Positions 8,230-18,724 of a DNA stretch of 64,000 bases are shown here, piece after piece. The stretch's first letter is position 1. Each line of letters opens with the position of its first letter. Below the pieces are notes generated by a model, which saw only the letters and a list, made by a program, of their open reading frames with translations, ran no database searches and was not told the origin of the DNA. This DNA comes from Cybelea sp963824595 (lineage in GTDB: Bacteria; Vulcanimicrobiota; Vulcanimicrobiia; Vulcanimicrobiales; Vulcanimicrobiaceae), in NCBI GenBank assembly GCA_963824595.1, contig CAWGPY010000001.1:602445-666444 (forward strand), written 5' to 3'. A program made the position numbers and the translations under genes.

Positions 8230-9478
8230 CGCCCTTGCGGGGGCGCTGCTTCTGTGGGCCGCGACCGCCTGCTCTGCAAGCGGCGGCGTTACGCCGCTCG
8301 CGCGCAGCCCAAGCGTTTCGGCTCCCGGCTCGACCAAGAGCGGCTACGAACTGCTCTACGGGTTCGGCGCGAAATTCAACGACGGCTACGCGTCGCTCTC
8401 GGACCTGATTGCGATCGGCAGCACGCTCTACGGCACCACCGAGTTCGGCGGCAAGACGACGGCGCAGTGCTACATCGGCTGCGGGACGGTCTTTAGCGTC
8501 ACCGCGTCCGGCGCCGAGCGCGTGACGTACCGCTTCACCGGCGGAGGCGACGGATACGCGCCGTTGGCCGGACTCGTGGCGCTCGGCGGCAAGCTCTACG
8601 GCACGACGTCGCTCGGAGGCAGCGGATGTCCGGGCGGTTGCGGCACGGTGTTCGTGCTCGGCGCCGGCGGCAAACCCGAGAACGTGCTCTATCTTTTCCG
8701 CGGCGGGAAGGACGGGGCGCACCCGGCGGCGGGGCTGGTCGCGCTCGACGGCAAGCTGTACGGCACGACGCAATACGGCGGCAAGCGCACGCGACTCTGT
8801 TTCGAGGGTTGCGGCACGGTGTTTTCGCTCAGTGCGAGGGGCGTGGAGAACGTCGTGTATCGTTTCAAGGGCGGCGCCGACGGCGCGCTGCCGGCCGCGC
8901 GCCTGACGGCAATCGGCGGCACGCTCTACGGAACCACGGAGTACGGGGGGCGCACGACGGCGCTCTGCTCGACGGGATGCGGCACGGTCTTTTCGCTGAG
9001 CTCGGGCGGCGAGAAGAAGACGCTGCACGCGTTCGCCGACACGACCTCGTCGGCCGACGGCGCCTATCCGGCCGCGGGCGTCGTCGCCATGGGCGGACAG
9101 CTCTACGGCACGACGATCGCGGGCGGCGCGATCGGTGACGGAGCGGTCTATGCGGTCGACGAGTCGTCGGGCGCAGAACGCGTGGTTCACAGCTTCAGTT
9201 GCTGCGCGTCCGCTTCGGACGGTCAGTACCCGTACTCGCGTCTCGCAACTCTCGACGGCGCGCTCTACGGCACGACGCGCAACGGCGGCGCGTCGAACGC
9301 CGGCACGATTTTCACGCTGGACGCGTCGGGTGCGGAGCGCGTGCTCTATAGTTTCGGCGGCAAGCCCGACGCGGCAATTCCGCAGTCGGGGCTCACGCTT
9401 CACAACGGCGCGTTCTACGGCACCACGACGGCGGGCGGGGCCGGCTCCGAGGGAGCGATCTTCAAGCTAACTCCCTAA
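8216..9478 (+). CDS. GloVer-type tandem-repeat lipoprotein, copy 1
   Basis: About nine repeats of 40-45 residues carry the pattern LYGTTxxGGxxxxGxVFxxxxxGxExVLYxFxGGxDGxxPxAGL, the choice-of-anchor GloVer tandem repeat, probably a beta-propeller. The TTG at 8216 gives a compact lipoprotein leader (TRNSALAGALLLWAATAC, Cys19) and overlaps the upstream stop; farther-upstream starts would add a long arginine/serine-rich stretch that is the out-of-frame shadow of the phosphoesterase. Function unknown. Related genes lie at 38475-39779 and, broken, at 60169-61489. Confidence 0.85.
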   Translation: MTRNSALAGALLLWAATACSASGGVTPLARSPSVSAPGSTKSGYELLYGFGAKFNDGYASLSDLIAIGSTLYGTTEFGGKTTAQCYIGCGTVFSVTASGAERVTYRFTGGGDGYAPLAGLVALGGKLYGTTSLGGSGCPGGCGTVFVLGAGGKPENVLYLFRGGKDGAHPAAGLVALDGKLYGTTQYGGKRTRLCFEGCGTVFSLSARGVENVVYRFKGGADGALPAARLTAIGGTLYGTTEYGGRTTALCSTGCGTVFSLSSGGEKKTLHAFADTTSSADGAYPAAGVVAMGGQLYGTTIAGGAIGDGAVYAVDESSGAERVVHSFSCCASASDGQYPYSRLATLDGALYGTTRNGGASNAGTIFTLDASGAERVLYSFGGKPDAAIPQSGLTLHNGAFYGTTTAGGAGSEGAIFKLTP

Positions 9479-9559
9479 TGCCGGGCTGCCGGGCAAGGAA
9501 GCGGCCGCGTTCCGACGAACGCGCCAACCTTGCTGTTCTCTTTAAGAAAGGCGATGTAG

Positions 9560-10114
9560 ATGCGCCACCGAGCATTATTGGTCCTCAGCTCCCTCGCGTT
9601 CGTCCTCGCGCTTGTGGCCGCGCCCGCGGTCTCGACCGCGCAGCCCGCTCCCGCCCCCACGATGGTCCCGATGGCCAAGCCCGACTTCAGCTCCATGATG
9701 TTCCTCACCGGGACGTGGAACTGCACGCAAATGCTGCGCGGCAAGCAGCGTCCCGACACCAGCACGACGGCCGTCGACAGCGACGGCATGTGGATGGTGA
9801 CGCAGGACGTCGCGCCACCGTTCGATCAATACCGCACGTTCGCGGTCAAGAGCACGAACTGGTTGACTTACGATCCCACCGCCAAGCTCTGGGTGACGAT
9901 CGGCACCGATGACACCGGAGGATACTTCCTCGCCTCGACGCCCGGCTGGCAGGCCAACACGCTGACGTCGACCAGCAAGGGGCTCGACGGAACCAACGTG
10001 AGCGACGTGCTGACGAAGGTGAGCGAGACCGAGACGAACGACGTGCAGACCATCACCGATCCGCAAGGCAAGGTGACGACGGTCTCGATCCACTGCACCA
10101 AGTCGAGCAGCTAA
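9560..10114 (+). CDS. Secreted lipocalin-like protein, paralogue of 1540-2040
   Basis: A 184-residue protein with a Sec leader (SSLAFVLALVAAPAVSTA) and a beta-rich mature part. The mature domain begins MMFLTGTWNC and ends SIHCTKSSS, paralleling LLGAPWNC and STCTR in the protein at 1540-2040. The two look like distant members of one family, possibly with a conserved disulfide. AAAGGCGATGTAG just upstream contains a weak ribosome-binding site. The ligand or substrate is unknown. Confidence 0.75.
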   Translation: MRHRALLVLSSLAFVLALVAAPAVSTAQPAPAPTMVPMAKPDFSSMMFLTGTWNCTQMLRGKQRPDTSTTAVDSDGMWMVTQDVAPPFDQYRTFAVKSTNWLTYDPTAKLWVTIGTDDTGGYFLASTPGWQANTLTSTSKGLDGTNVSDVLTKVSETETNDVQTITDPQGKVTTVSIHCTKSSS

Positions 10115-10126
10115 GCACGCTCTAAC

Positions 10127-10756
10127 CTACGGCGCGAGAAAGGGCAGATGCACTAGGCGGGCCGCGCCGTAGGCGAGCGCCAGGATTCCGACCGCCACCA
10201 CGATCGCGTGGCGCGGATAACTCATCTTGGTGCTGATGCCCGCCAGGAACGAGACGCCCGCGAAGATCACGGTCAGGAGCACGAAGTCGTCGGAGTTGCG
10301 CGTCGCCGCCATCGCCTGCCCGAAGGCGGCCTTCGCGACCGCCTCGTCGGCGGCGGCGGTGGCGCTCGTCTTCAGAGCGTACTCCCTCATCACGAACGGC
10401 GACGACGGCGCCTTCGGGTTCGACAACGGCTTCGTGGCGAGCCAGTCGCGCATCACCGGACGCACCTCGGGGCGGAATCGCTGGTAGAGGAACTGCGCCT
10501 TGCGCGCGTCGCGGGCGTCGACTGCGTTCACGTAGTCGAGGAACACCGCGACGTCGATAACGGTTAGCGCGTTCGAGCGCGCCGCCGCCTCGGCGGAGTG
10601 CGTGCGGCTGGCGTTTGCTATGTTATAAAGCCGCGTCTGCTGGCCGCCCCAGCGCGCGGACTGATAGCCGCAGATCGCCGAGAGGACCGCTGCGACCGAA
10701 ATCAGCACGACGGAGGCCACGTCCACGGCACGGTCGATCGACTTGGACTCGATCAT
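10127..10756 (-). CDS. DUF4337-like inner-membrane protein
   Basis: A 209-residue protein with an N-terminal hydrophobic helix (VASVVLISVAAVLSAICGY), a long soluble Ala/Arg-rich middle predicted helical, and two C-terminal membrane helices. The layout and the GYQSARWGGQQTRLYNIANASR stretch after the first helix fit DUF4337-type proteins. It sits 7 bp downstream of a DUF4239-like membrane protein gene on the same strand, so the two are probably co-transcribed. Molecular role unknown. Confidence 0.75.
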   Translation of the reverse strand: MIESKSIDRAVDVASVVLISVAAVLSAICGYQSARWGGQQTRLYNIANASRTHSAEAAARSNALTVIDVAVFLDYVNAVDARDARKAQFLYQRFRPEVRPVMRDWLATKPLSNPKAPSSPFVMREYALKTSATAAADEAVAKAAFGQAMAATRNSDDFVLLTVIFAGVSFLAGISTKMSYPRHAIVVAVGILALAYGAARLVHLPFLAP

Positions 10757-10763
10757 TGTTCGT

Positions 10764-11519
10764 TCACCTCTGCCCCAGGCGCGCGAGGGCGTCGCGCATC
10801 GGTTCGCTCGGGATCTGCACGAGGCCCTCGAACGGCGCGTACATCGCGAGCATCACGTAGATCGCGCCCGACACGGCGAGCGCGCAGAGGCCCAGCGCGA
10901 CGACGACGGTTGCGTTGCTCGGCGCGAAGAGCCCGAAGCCGACGAAGGTGATCGCGAACCAAAAGATGAGGACGACGAGCAGCGGCATCGAGATGCCGGA
11001 CTCGCTCTGCTCGACCATCAGCCAGCGGATCTGCGCGAGCCCGATGGTGAGTCCGACCGCGGCCGCCTTGAGCGTGCGCTGGCTCTCGTTCGCCGGCGCC
11101 AGGTCCTCGATTCGATCGAGGACGGCCTCGCCGCGTACCGATGGGCCTAACGCCGCACCTTTCGATGCATCTTGCGGCCAGATCCGCTGCACCGCATCCG
11201 CCACGGTCCGGCGCAAGGCGGCGCGCGACGGCGCCGCCTCGGGGCCGTAATGGGCCAGCAGCCGGTCGAGCACGATCACCTGGGCGGCGACGTTGAGAAT
11301 CTCGGTGCGCTGCGCGTTGTAGGAGCTCGTGGCCGCGCCCACCAGGAGGCCCAGCACCAGCCCCGCGATCGTGCCGATCGTGCCCAGCCCCATCCCGAGC
11401 AGGTGCCGCGACTCGTCGCTCAGATGATGCTGCGGAAGCGCCTTGCGGAGTCCGATGCCGGTCAGCGCGCCGCCGAAGAGGCACGCGAAGGTCAGCACGG
11501 CGATTACGGGCGCGTTCAT
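10764..11519 (-). CDS. DUF4239-like (bestrophin-like) membrane protein
   Basis: A 251-residue protein with two N-terminal membrane helices (VIAVLTFACLFGGALTGIGL and GTIAGLVLGLLVGAA), a soluble helical region and two C-terminal helices. This two-plus-two pattern is that of DUF4239 proteins, described as bestrophin-like. The ATG at 11519 was chosen because it starts directly before the first helix; an extension upstream would overlap the divergent gene and read as charged shadow sequence. A second protein of the same type is encoded divergently at 11595. Confidence 0.75.
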   Translation of the reverse strand: MNAPVIAVLTFACLFGGALTGIGLRKALPQHHLSDESRHLLGMGLGTIGTIAGLVLGLLVGAATSSYNAQRTEILNVAAQVIVLDRLLAHYGPEAAPSRAALRRTVADAVQRIWPQDASKGAALGPSVRGEAVLDRIEDLAPANESQRTLKAAAVGLTIGLAQIRWLMVEQSESGISMPLLVVLIFWFAITFVGFGLFAPSNATVVVALGLCALAVSGAIYVMLAMYAPFEGLVQIPSEPMRDALARLGQR

Positions 11520-11594
11520 ATGGGACCTAGAATACCGCAGACTGCGGTTTTGGGATAGAAGTGATCCGGCGCTGCGCCGTACAATGGATGCCGA

Positions 11595-12365
11595 GTGCGC
11601 GGGCTCGGCGATCTTTCGGTGCTCTACGCGCTGCCGCTCTTTGCGGTGGCCTTCGCGGCCGTCGCCGTCGTGGCGCACTCGGCGTTGCGCACGTTCGTCT
11701 CGCCCGAACGGCTGAGCGAACACCACGAGGTCGCGGGCTTTCTCATGGGCGTCGTCGGCGTGCTGTACTCGGTGGTTTTGGGATTCTTGGTGGGAACGGT
11801 GTGGACGGGCTTCGCCTCGGCGCAGCAGACTGCGGATCTCGAAGCGGGGTACGTCGGCGACGCCTTCAACTTCGCCGGGCTGTTGCAAGCGCCGCAGCGC
11901 GTCGAAATCCAGCGCGCGGTCGCACGCTACGCGATGGCGGTGCGCGGCTCCGCCTGGGGAGCGGGCGGCGGATCCGAAGACGCAACCGGCCTGCTGCTCT
12001 ACGGCGCGTTGCGGCGGACGCTGACCGCTCCGCCGGGCGCGGCGCGGGACGGGGAACTGCGCAGTCTCCAGAGTCTCGGCGATACGCGGCGGCTGCGCCT
12101 CGTTCAGGCGCGAAGCCGGCTTCCGGCGGGAATGCTCGAGGCGCTGCTGCTCGGTGCCGCCTTCGTGATCGCGTTCACGTTTTTCTTCGGCGTGCGGAGC
12201 TATGCGAAGCAGATGACGATGACGGCGTTACTGGCCGGCTCGATCGGGCTGTTCTTCGGACTCATCTTGGAGCTGAGCACTCCGTATTCGGGCTCGGTGC
12301 AGGTGTCGCGCGGCGCGTGGACCTACGTCATCCAGAGCAATCACCTCGCAGAGCTCGCCCGCTGA
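11595..12365 (+). CDS. DUF4239-like membrane protein, divergent partner of 10764-11519
   Basis: A 256-residue protein with N-terminal helices (VLYALPLFAVAFAAVAVVAHSAL and GVVGVLYSVVLGFLVGTVW), a soluble segment, and C-terminal helices (LLLGAAFVIAFTFFFGV and LLAGSIGLFFGLILEL). It has the same architecture as the divergent gene on the left. The start is GTG at 11595. The 75 bp between the two starts must contain both promoters. A pair of bestrophin-like proteins suggests a hetero-oligomeric channel, which is an inference. Confidence 0.75.
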   Translation: MRGLGDLSVLYALPLFAVAFAAVAVVAHSALRTFVSPERLSEHHEVAGFLMGVVGVLYSVVLGFLVGTVWTGFASAQQTADLEAGYVGDAFNFAGLLQAPQRVEIQRAVARYAMAVRGSAWGAGGGSEDATGLLLYGALRRTLTAPPGAARDGELRSLQSLGDTRRLRLVQARSRLPAGMLEALLLGAAFVIAFTFFFGVRSYAKQMTMTALLAGSIGLFFGLILELSTPYSGSVQVSRGAWTYVIQSNHLAELAR

Positions 12366-12415
12366 GAGCGCGAACTAGACCGGTAAGCGGCCGGGTGCTA
12401 CACTAAGGCGAATTT

Positions 12416-13276
12416 ATGAGTCCGGAAAAGCTCCTCGCGGCGATCATGCTCGCCTCACTGACGTTCGGCGCCGGGATGCAGGTCGATCGCGGCCATCTGT
12501 TCGCGAGCCTGAAGCGGGTCGGCTTGCTGGGCCGCGCTCTGCTGGCAAACTTCATCATCGTCCCGGCGGCCGGCGTGCTACTGGAAATGCTCTTTCGGCT
12601 GCCCGAGCACTCCGAGCACGTCGCGACCGGCTTCATGCTGATGGCCATCGCGCCGGGGGTGCCCTTCGTCCTCTCGTCGGTGAGAAAGCGCGGCGGCCGC
12701 CTGAGCCTCGCGGTGGAGCTGGCGATCTTTTTGCCGCTGCTGTCCATCGTCACGGTTCCGCTGACCGCGGCGATCCCCGGCGTGCTCCCGCCCGGCGCCG
12801 CGGAACGCCTGCCGATGTCGCAGTTTCTCACGACGCTGGTTCTCTTTCAGCTCGTGCCGCTGCTGGTGGGCATCGCCGTGGGCGAGCGGGCTCCGGCGTT
12901 GGCGGATCGCCTGAGTCGCCCCGTGCAGATCCTGTTCTTCGTTGCGGTCATCGCGCTGCTGGGGATCCTGACGCCGAAGCTGATCCAAAGCGTCGCGACC
13001 GTGTACGGCTCGAACGGAATGTGGGCGATGCTGTGCCTCGTGCTATTGTCGCTCGGAGCGGGCTGGCTCTTGGGAGGCCCCGCACGCGAGGACCGGCGCG
13101 TGCTCGGACTCGGGACCGCGCTGCGGAACATCGGTCTGGGCGCGCTGATCGCGTCCACGAGCCTCACCTCGGGGGTCGTCGCGACGGTCCTCACGTACTT
13201 CTTGATTCAATTCGTCGTGACGACGCTGTTCGGGGTGTACTTCACGCGTACGGCCAGTAAGGGGACGCCGGCATGA
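12416..13276 (+). CDS. Bile acid:sodium symporter (BASS/SBF) family transporter
   Basis: A 286-residue protein with about nine to ten hydrophobic helices. The first third has the BASS-like FGAGMQVDRGHL stretch, and the GFMLMAIAPGVPFVLSSVRKRGG stretch corresponds to the conserved crossover region. The C-terminal ALRNIGLGALIASTSL motif also fits the family. Known members import organic anions with sodium; the substrate is unknown. AAGGCG precedes the ATG. It overlaps the next gene by ATGA (4 bp), indicating translational coupling. Confidence 0.82.
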   Translation: MSPEKLLAAIMLASLTFGAGMQVDRGHLFASLKRVGLLGRALLANFIIVPAAGVLLEMLFRLPEHSEHVATGFMLMAIAPGVPFVLSSVRKRGGRLSLAVELAIFLPLLSIVTVPLTAAIPGVLPPGAAERLPMSQFLTTLVLFQLVPLLVGIAVGERAPALADRLSRPVQILFFVAVIALLGILTPKLIQSVATVYGSNGMWAMLCLVLLSLGAGWLLGGPAREDRRVLGLGTALRNIGLGALIASTSLTSGVVATVLTYFLIQFVVTTLFGVYFTRTASKGTPA

Positions 13277-14019
13277 CGCCGCTGATCATTTCGGACTTCG
13301 GATTCGCGAAGCTCACCCTCCTCGACTATATCTCGCTGATCGCGGCGACGACCAACGCGTTCAACGGCGCGCTGCTGGCGCGCCGGCCGGACCACTACAA
13401 GCACTTCACGGTCGTCGGAATCGTCATTCTGGCCTATGCGGGCGGCATCGGCGGCGGCATCATGCGCGACATCTTGGTGAACAAGGTCCCGGCGCCGCTC
13501 ATCAATCCGTGGTACCTCATCCTGTGCCTTACCGCGGCGGCCGTAGCGTTGCTCGTGGACTACGCCAGCGAGCTGCGCTTCAAAGACGGCCTCTTTCAGT
13601 TCATGACGGCGTTCTCGCTGCCGTGGTATGCGATCGTCGGCGCACAGGCGGCGATCGGCGCGCACCTGGGATACGCGGCAGCGGTGCTCATCGGCATCAT
13701 CGCCACGACCGCCGGACGTTGGATCATTGACGTCGCGTGCAACGTCGTGCCGAAGCAGCTCGTTCGCGGCGAGTTCTTCGTGACGGCAGCGGGGTTGACG
13801 GCCATCGCGTATCTCCTCTGCAGTCAGGTCTGGGGCTGGTCCACCGTCGTCTCCACCGGGATCGCCTTCGTGGTCGGATTCGGGTTCCGGCTGACGTCCC
13901 AGGCTCTGGGCTGGGAGGAGTGGGAGCCCTGGGAGCCGGAGGCGCTGACGCAGGGCGAGAAGAGCCGGAAGAAGCTGGGCGAAGGCCTGCACGCCGAGTT
14001 CGATCGGAACCCGGAGTAA
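13273..14019 (+). CDS. TRIC-family cation channel (UPF0126 type)
   Basis: A 248-residue protein with six to seven membrane helices in two similar halves. The first half contains GGIGGGIMRDILVN, the glycine-rich G-G-x-x-R-D motif of prokaryotic TRIC/UPF0126 channels. TRIC channels conduct monovalent cations. The C-terminal tail is charged and cytoplasmic. The ATG overlaps the previous stop as ATGA. The tail (WEEWEPWEPEALTQGEKS) is longer than in typical family members. Confidence 0.85.
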   Translation: MTPLIISDFGFAKLTLLDYISLIAATTNAFNGALLARRPDHYKHFTVVGIVILAYAGGIGGGIMRDILVNKVPAPLINPWYLILCLTAAAVALLVDYASELRFKDGLFQFMTAFSLPWYAIVGAQAAIGAHLGYAAAVLIGIIATTAGRWIIDVACNVVPKQLVRGEFFVTAAGLTAIAYLLCSQVWGWSTVVSTGIAFVVGFGFRLTSQALGWEEWEPWEPEALTQGEKSRKKLGEGLHAEFDRNPE

Positions 14020-14032
14020 AGAGGAGAGTAGA

Positions 14033-14878
14033 GTGGGCAAGACGGCGGGAAAGCCGCGCGCGGCTTCATTGGTAACCCATCGCGAATTCAAGCTGCTGCT
14101 GAAGCCGGAGAAGTTTCCGTCGCGGCGCGCGCTGCTCGAGTTCAACCAAGTGTTGGCGCGCATCGCGAAGAAGCTCGGCGTTCGCTACGAGCCCGTGGAA
14201 TCGCTCGACTCGCAACTGCGCATCGTGCAGTTCTACGACACGGAAGCCGAGGATCTGCGTAAGAACAAGCTGATCTTCAGGATCCGCCAAGTGCGCGAGG
14301 GCGGCTGGCCCGACGAAACGTGGGAGCTCACGTTCAAATGCCGAGCGCCCGACTACGAGAAGGCGGCCGGGTTCGATACCGACACGACGCTGCCGCAGCT
14401 GCAGAAGAAGAAGTTCAAGGAAGAGCTGATTCGCGGTGAGGTCGCCGGCACGATGGAGAAGATCTACTCCAACAACGTGATCGTCGAAGCGCCCGAGATC
14501 GCCGCTGAGGTGCCGATCTCGCGGCTTGCCGACGCGCTGCCGCACCTCAAGACGCTTGGCGTGGGTCTGGACCAGATGCTTCGCGTCGTCAACGGCGCGA
14601 AGGTGTTCGAGATTCAGTCAACGCTGGGAACCCTCTACTTCGGACGCGGCGTCACCGCGCACGCGACCCTCGCGCTGTGGGCGCGCCCGGTGCCCGATCG
14701 GTTTCAGCCGCTCGTCGCCGAGTTCGGCTTCTCCACTCGCGTGTTGGGCGACGACAAAGAGAAGAAGGGCCAAGATGCCGCCGACGAGTTCTTCAAGGCG
14801 ATGCAGTTGCCGCTGCGCGACTACCTATCGGACGGAACGACGAAGACGGCGTTGATCTATGGCGACGCCGGAGCCTGA
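14033..14878 (+). CDS. CYTH-like domain protein (polyphosphate/triphosphate tunnel family, tentative)
   Basis: A 281-residue soluble protein. The N-terminal half has alternating charged strands reminiscent of CYTH/triphosphate-tunnel proteins: HREFKLLLKPEKF, then FYDTEAEDLRKNKLIFRIRQ, then ETWELTFKCR. Several Lys, Arg and Glu residues could line a tunnel. The canonical ExExK motif is not intact, so the activity is uncertain. The start is GTG at 14033, preceded by GAGGAG. A 3' stem-loop follows. Confidence 0.6.
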   Translation: MGKTAGKPRAASLVTHREFKLLLKPEKFPSRRALLEFNQVLARIAKKLGVRYEPVESLDSQLRIVQFYDTEAEDLRKNKLIFRIRQVREGGWPDETWELTFKCRAPDYEKAAGFDTDTTLPQLQKKKFKEELIRGEVAGTMEKIYSNNVIVEAPEIAAEVPISRLADALPHLKTLGVGLDQMLRVVNGAKVFEIQSTLGTLYFGRGVTAHATLALWARPVPDRFQPLVAEFGFSTRVLGDDKEKKGQDAADEFFKAMQLPLRDYLSDGTTKTALIYGDAGA

Positions 14879-14899
14879 TCCCTAGCTAATCGGCAACTG

Positions 14900-14930
14900 C
14901 GCGAGGCCGGCTACCGTTACCGGCCTCGCG
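14900..14930. terminator. Stem-loop between convergent genes, probable bidirectional terminator
   Basis: An 11-bp perfect inverted repeat (14900-14910 and 14920-14930, arm cgcgaggccgg) with a 9-nt loop lies between the stop of the CYTH-like gene and the stop of arylsulfatase 1. There is no U-tract on either side, so it may act as a mRNA 3' stabiliser or a rho-assisted terminator. Confidence 0.6.
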
Positions 14931-14953
14931 AACTTCCGTAAATACCGGCGCGG

Positions 14954-16477
<1,524 letters not shown>

Positions 16478-16605
16478 GCCGTTCCTTTCTCGCGCAGTGG
16501 CGAAGGGATGTTCGCGAAGATTGCGGGCGACGAGGGGGCGGGGGACGAGCTAGTTTTGCCGCCAAGACGAGGGCCCCTACTCGGCCGCGCGAAAATTGAT
16601 GACGC

Positions 16606-17517
16606 ATGATTGGGACGATGCGTGACGGTATGGTGCGGATCGGCGGCGGGACCTTCGCGATGGGATCCGACCGGTTCTATCCCGAGGAGGCGCCGGTGCG
16701 CAACGTGCGGGTCGAAGGCTTCTGGATCGATCCATATGCGGTCACCAATGCGGAGTTTTCGAAGTTCGTCCGCAAGACCGGCTACGTTACGATCGCCGAA
16801 CGTGAGCTGAATCCCGCGGAGTTCCCCGGCGCGCCCGCCGAAAATTTGGTGCCCGGGGCACTCGTCTTTCACATGACCCCCGGTCCCGTGGATTTGCGTG
16901 ACTACTCGCAGTGGTGGTCGTGGACGCCGGGAGCGTCGTGGAAGCGTCCGGAGGGGCCCGGAAGCTCGATCGACTCGCGGCCCGATCACCCGGTGGTGCA
17001 CGTCGCCCTCGAGGACGTGGAGACGTATGCGGCCTGGGCCGGCAAACGGCTGCCGACCGAAGCCGAGTGGGAGTATGCGGCGCGCGGCGGCCTCGAAGGC
17101 AAGAGCTTCGTCTGGGGCGACGAGATGGAGCCCGGCGGACGGCCCGCAGCCAACACGTGGCAAGGCGATTTCCCGTGGAAGAGCACGCATCGGCATGGAC
17201 CTCGCACGATGCCCGTCGGGAAGTTCGCACCGAACGGCTACGGGCTTTACGACATGGCCGGAAACGTGTGGGAGTGGACCGGCGATTGGTTCGTGCACGA
17301 TCGGACGCTGGTCGAAGCGCCGTGCTGCGCCGCCGGCGCGCGCCAGCTCAGCTACGACCCCTGTCAGCCGAACGTTCCCATGCCGCGCAAGGTCCTCAAG
17401 GGCGGATCGTTCCTGTGTTCGCCCAGTTACTGTCTGCGGTTCCGGCCCGCCGCCCGCTCCCCGCAGGCGATCGACACCGGCATGTCTCACGTCGGTTTCC
17501 GCTGCGTGCGCGATTAA
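16606..17517 (+). CDS. Formylglycine-generating enzyme (SUMF1/FGE family)
   Basis: A 303-residue FGE-sulfatase domain: VRIGGGTFAMGSD at the start, then VTNAEFSKFVRKTGY, LPTEAEWEYAARGG, NGYGLYDMAGNVWEW, and the C-terminal KGGSFLCSPSYC. The last motif carries the two cysteines that bind Cu(I) in active FGEs, so catalysis is expected. FGE oxidises the sulfatase signature cysteine to formylglycine using oxygen. It lies between two sulfatase genes. The ATG at 16606 precedes another at 16618; the choice does not affect the domain. Confidence 0.93.
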   Translation: MIGTMRDGMVRIGGGTFAMGSDRFYPEEAPVRNVRVEGFWIDPYAVTNAEFSKFVRKTGYVTIAERELNPAEFPGAPAENLVPGALVFHMTPGPVDLRDYSQWWSWTPGASWKRPEGPGSSIDSRPDHPVVHVALEDVETYAAWAGKRLPTEAEWEYAARGGLEGKSFVWGDEMEPGGRPAANTWQGDFPWKSTHRHGPRTMPVGKFAPNGYGLYDMAGNVWEWTGDWFVHDRTLVEAPCCAAGARQLSYDPCQPNVPMPRKVLKGGSFLCSPSYCLRFRPAARSPQAIDTGMSHVGFRCVRD

Positions 17518-18724
17518 CCGCCGCACGTTCGCCCGCGCCTTCGGGCCCGGACTGGTGTCTGGTGCCTCGGCAAACGATCCGACCACGGTCGGGACGATCG
17601 CCGTCGTCGGCGCCACCACCGGCTACGGCATGGCGTGGCTCGTCGTGCTCTTGCTGCCGATGCTGGCCGTCGTGCAAACCGTCGCCGCCTCCGTCGCCGC
17701 CGTCTCGCAGCTGAACCTGCAGCAAGCCATCGAACGAACCTTCGGGCGCGGCGTCGCGCTCGCCGGGGCCGTTGCCGTCGGCGCGATCGGCGCGTTCACG
17801 CTGGGCGCCGACGTGCAGGCGGGAGCGCAGGCGCTGACGCTGCTCGTCGGTATCCCGTACTACTACTTCGTCGTTCCGCTCGTGCTCGCCGCGGGCTGGC
17901 TGCTGGCGACGCAGTCGTACATCAAGGTCGAGCGCGCGCTGGCGTGGCTGACCCTGATCTTTTTCTGTTACGTCGCGAGTGCGATCGACGCACGGCCCAA
18001 TTGGGGAGCCGTGCTGCGCGGAATTCTCGTTCCGCATTTCGCGCTTTCGCCCGCGTTCCTGACCGCCGCGATCGCGCTGTTGGGCACGACGCTCACGAGC
18101 TACGTCTACTTTTGGGAGTCCATCGAGGTGGCCGAGCGGCGACCGCCGTCGTCGGAGCTCGGTGCGGTGAACGCCGACGCCGTGATGGGGATGCTCGCGG
18201 CCGGCTCGAGTTTTCTCTTCATCCTCGTGGCGACGGCGGCCACGTCCGGGCGTCATCAGGCGATGCTGACCGCCGCCGACGCCGCGGTTGCGCTCAAGCC
18301 GCTCGCCGGATCGTGGGACAAGCCGCTGTTCGGCGTCGGACTGCTGGCGTCGGCGGCGATCGCCATTCCCGTGATCGCGGCCACGAACGGCTACGTGGCC
18401 GCGCAGACGTTCGGCGCGCCGGCAAGCCTAACGACGCGGCCGCGTGACGCGAGGGTCTTCTACGGCGCGATCTATGCGACGCTGCTCGCGGGCGCGGCGT
18501 TGGCGTTGCTGCCCGTCGCGACGATCGCGCTCCTCTACTGGGCCTCGGTGGTGGCCGGGCTGGTGACGCCGGTCACGCTCGCGCTCGCACTGCTCGTTGC
18601 GAGAAACCCGCAGACGATGCGGGGGCGCCCGATCTCGCGGCGGCTCGCCTGCGCGGGCTGGGCGGTGACCGGAATAATTTCCGCCGCCGTCGTGGCGTTC
18701 GTCGTCTCCGCGGTGCGTCTATAG
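17513..18724 (+). CDS. NRAMP-family divalent metal transporter, probable ATT start
   Basis: About 403 residues with ten to eleven membrane helices. The first helix region GPGLVSGASANDPTTVG matches the NRAMP opening GPGLITGASDDDPSG-like motif, with DPT at the metal-binding unwound site. The frame is open upstream, but no ATG, GTG or TTG lies near; the ATT at 17513 overlaps the FGE stop (gATTAAc) and starts at the expected N-terminus. The alternative GTG at 17555 would remove the conserved GPG. Mn/Fe transport is likely, although NRAMP-like Mg or anion relatives exist. The 3' end overlaps the convergent gene by 6 bp. Confidence 0.82.
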   Translation: MNRRTFARAFGPGLVSGASANDPTTVGTIAVVGATTGYGMAWLVVLLLPMLAVVQTVAASVAAVSQLNLQQAIERTFGRGVALAGAVAVGAIGAFTLGADVQAGAQALTLLVGIPYYYFVVPLVLAAGWLLATQSYIKVERALAWLTLIFFCYVASAIDARPNWGAVLRGILVPHFALSPAFLTAAIALLGTTLTSYVYFWESIEVAERRPPSSELGAVNADAVMGMLAAGSSFLFILVATAATSGRHQAMLTAADAAVALKPLAGSWDKPLFGVGLLASAAIAIPVIAATNGYVAAQTFGAPASLTTRPRDARVFYGAIYATLLAGAALALLPVATIALLYWASVVAGLVTPVTLALALLVARNPQTMRGRPISRRLACAGWAVTGIISAAVVAFVVSAVRL

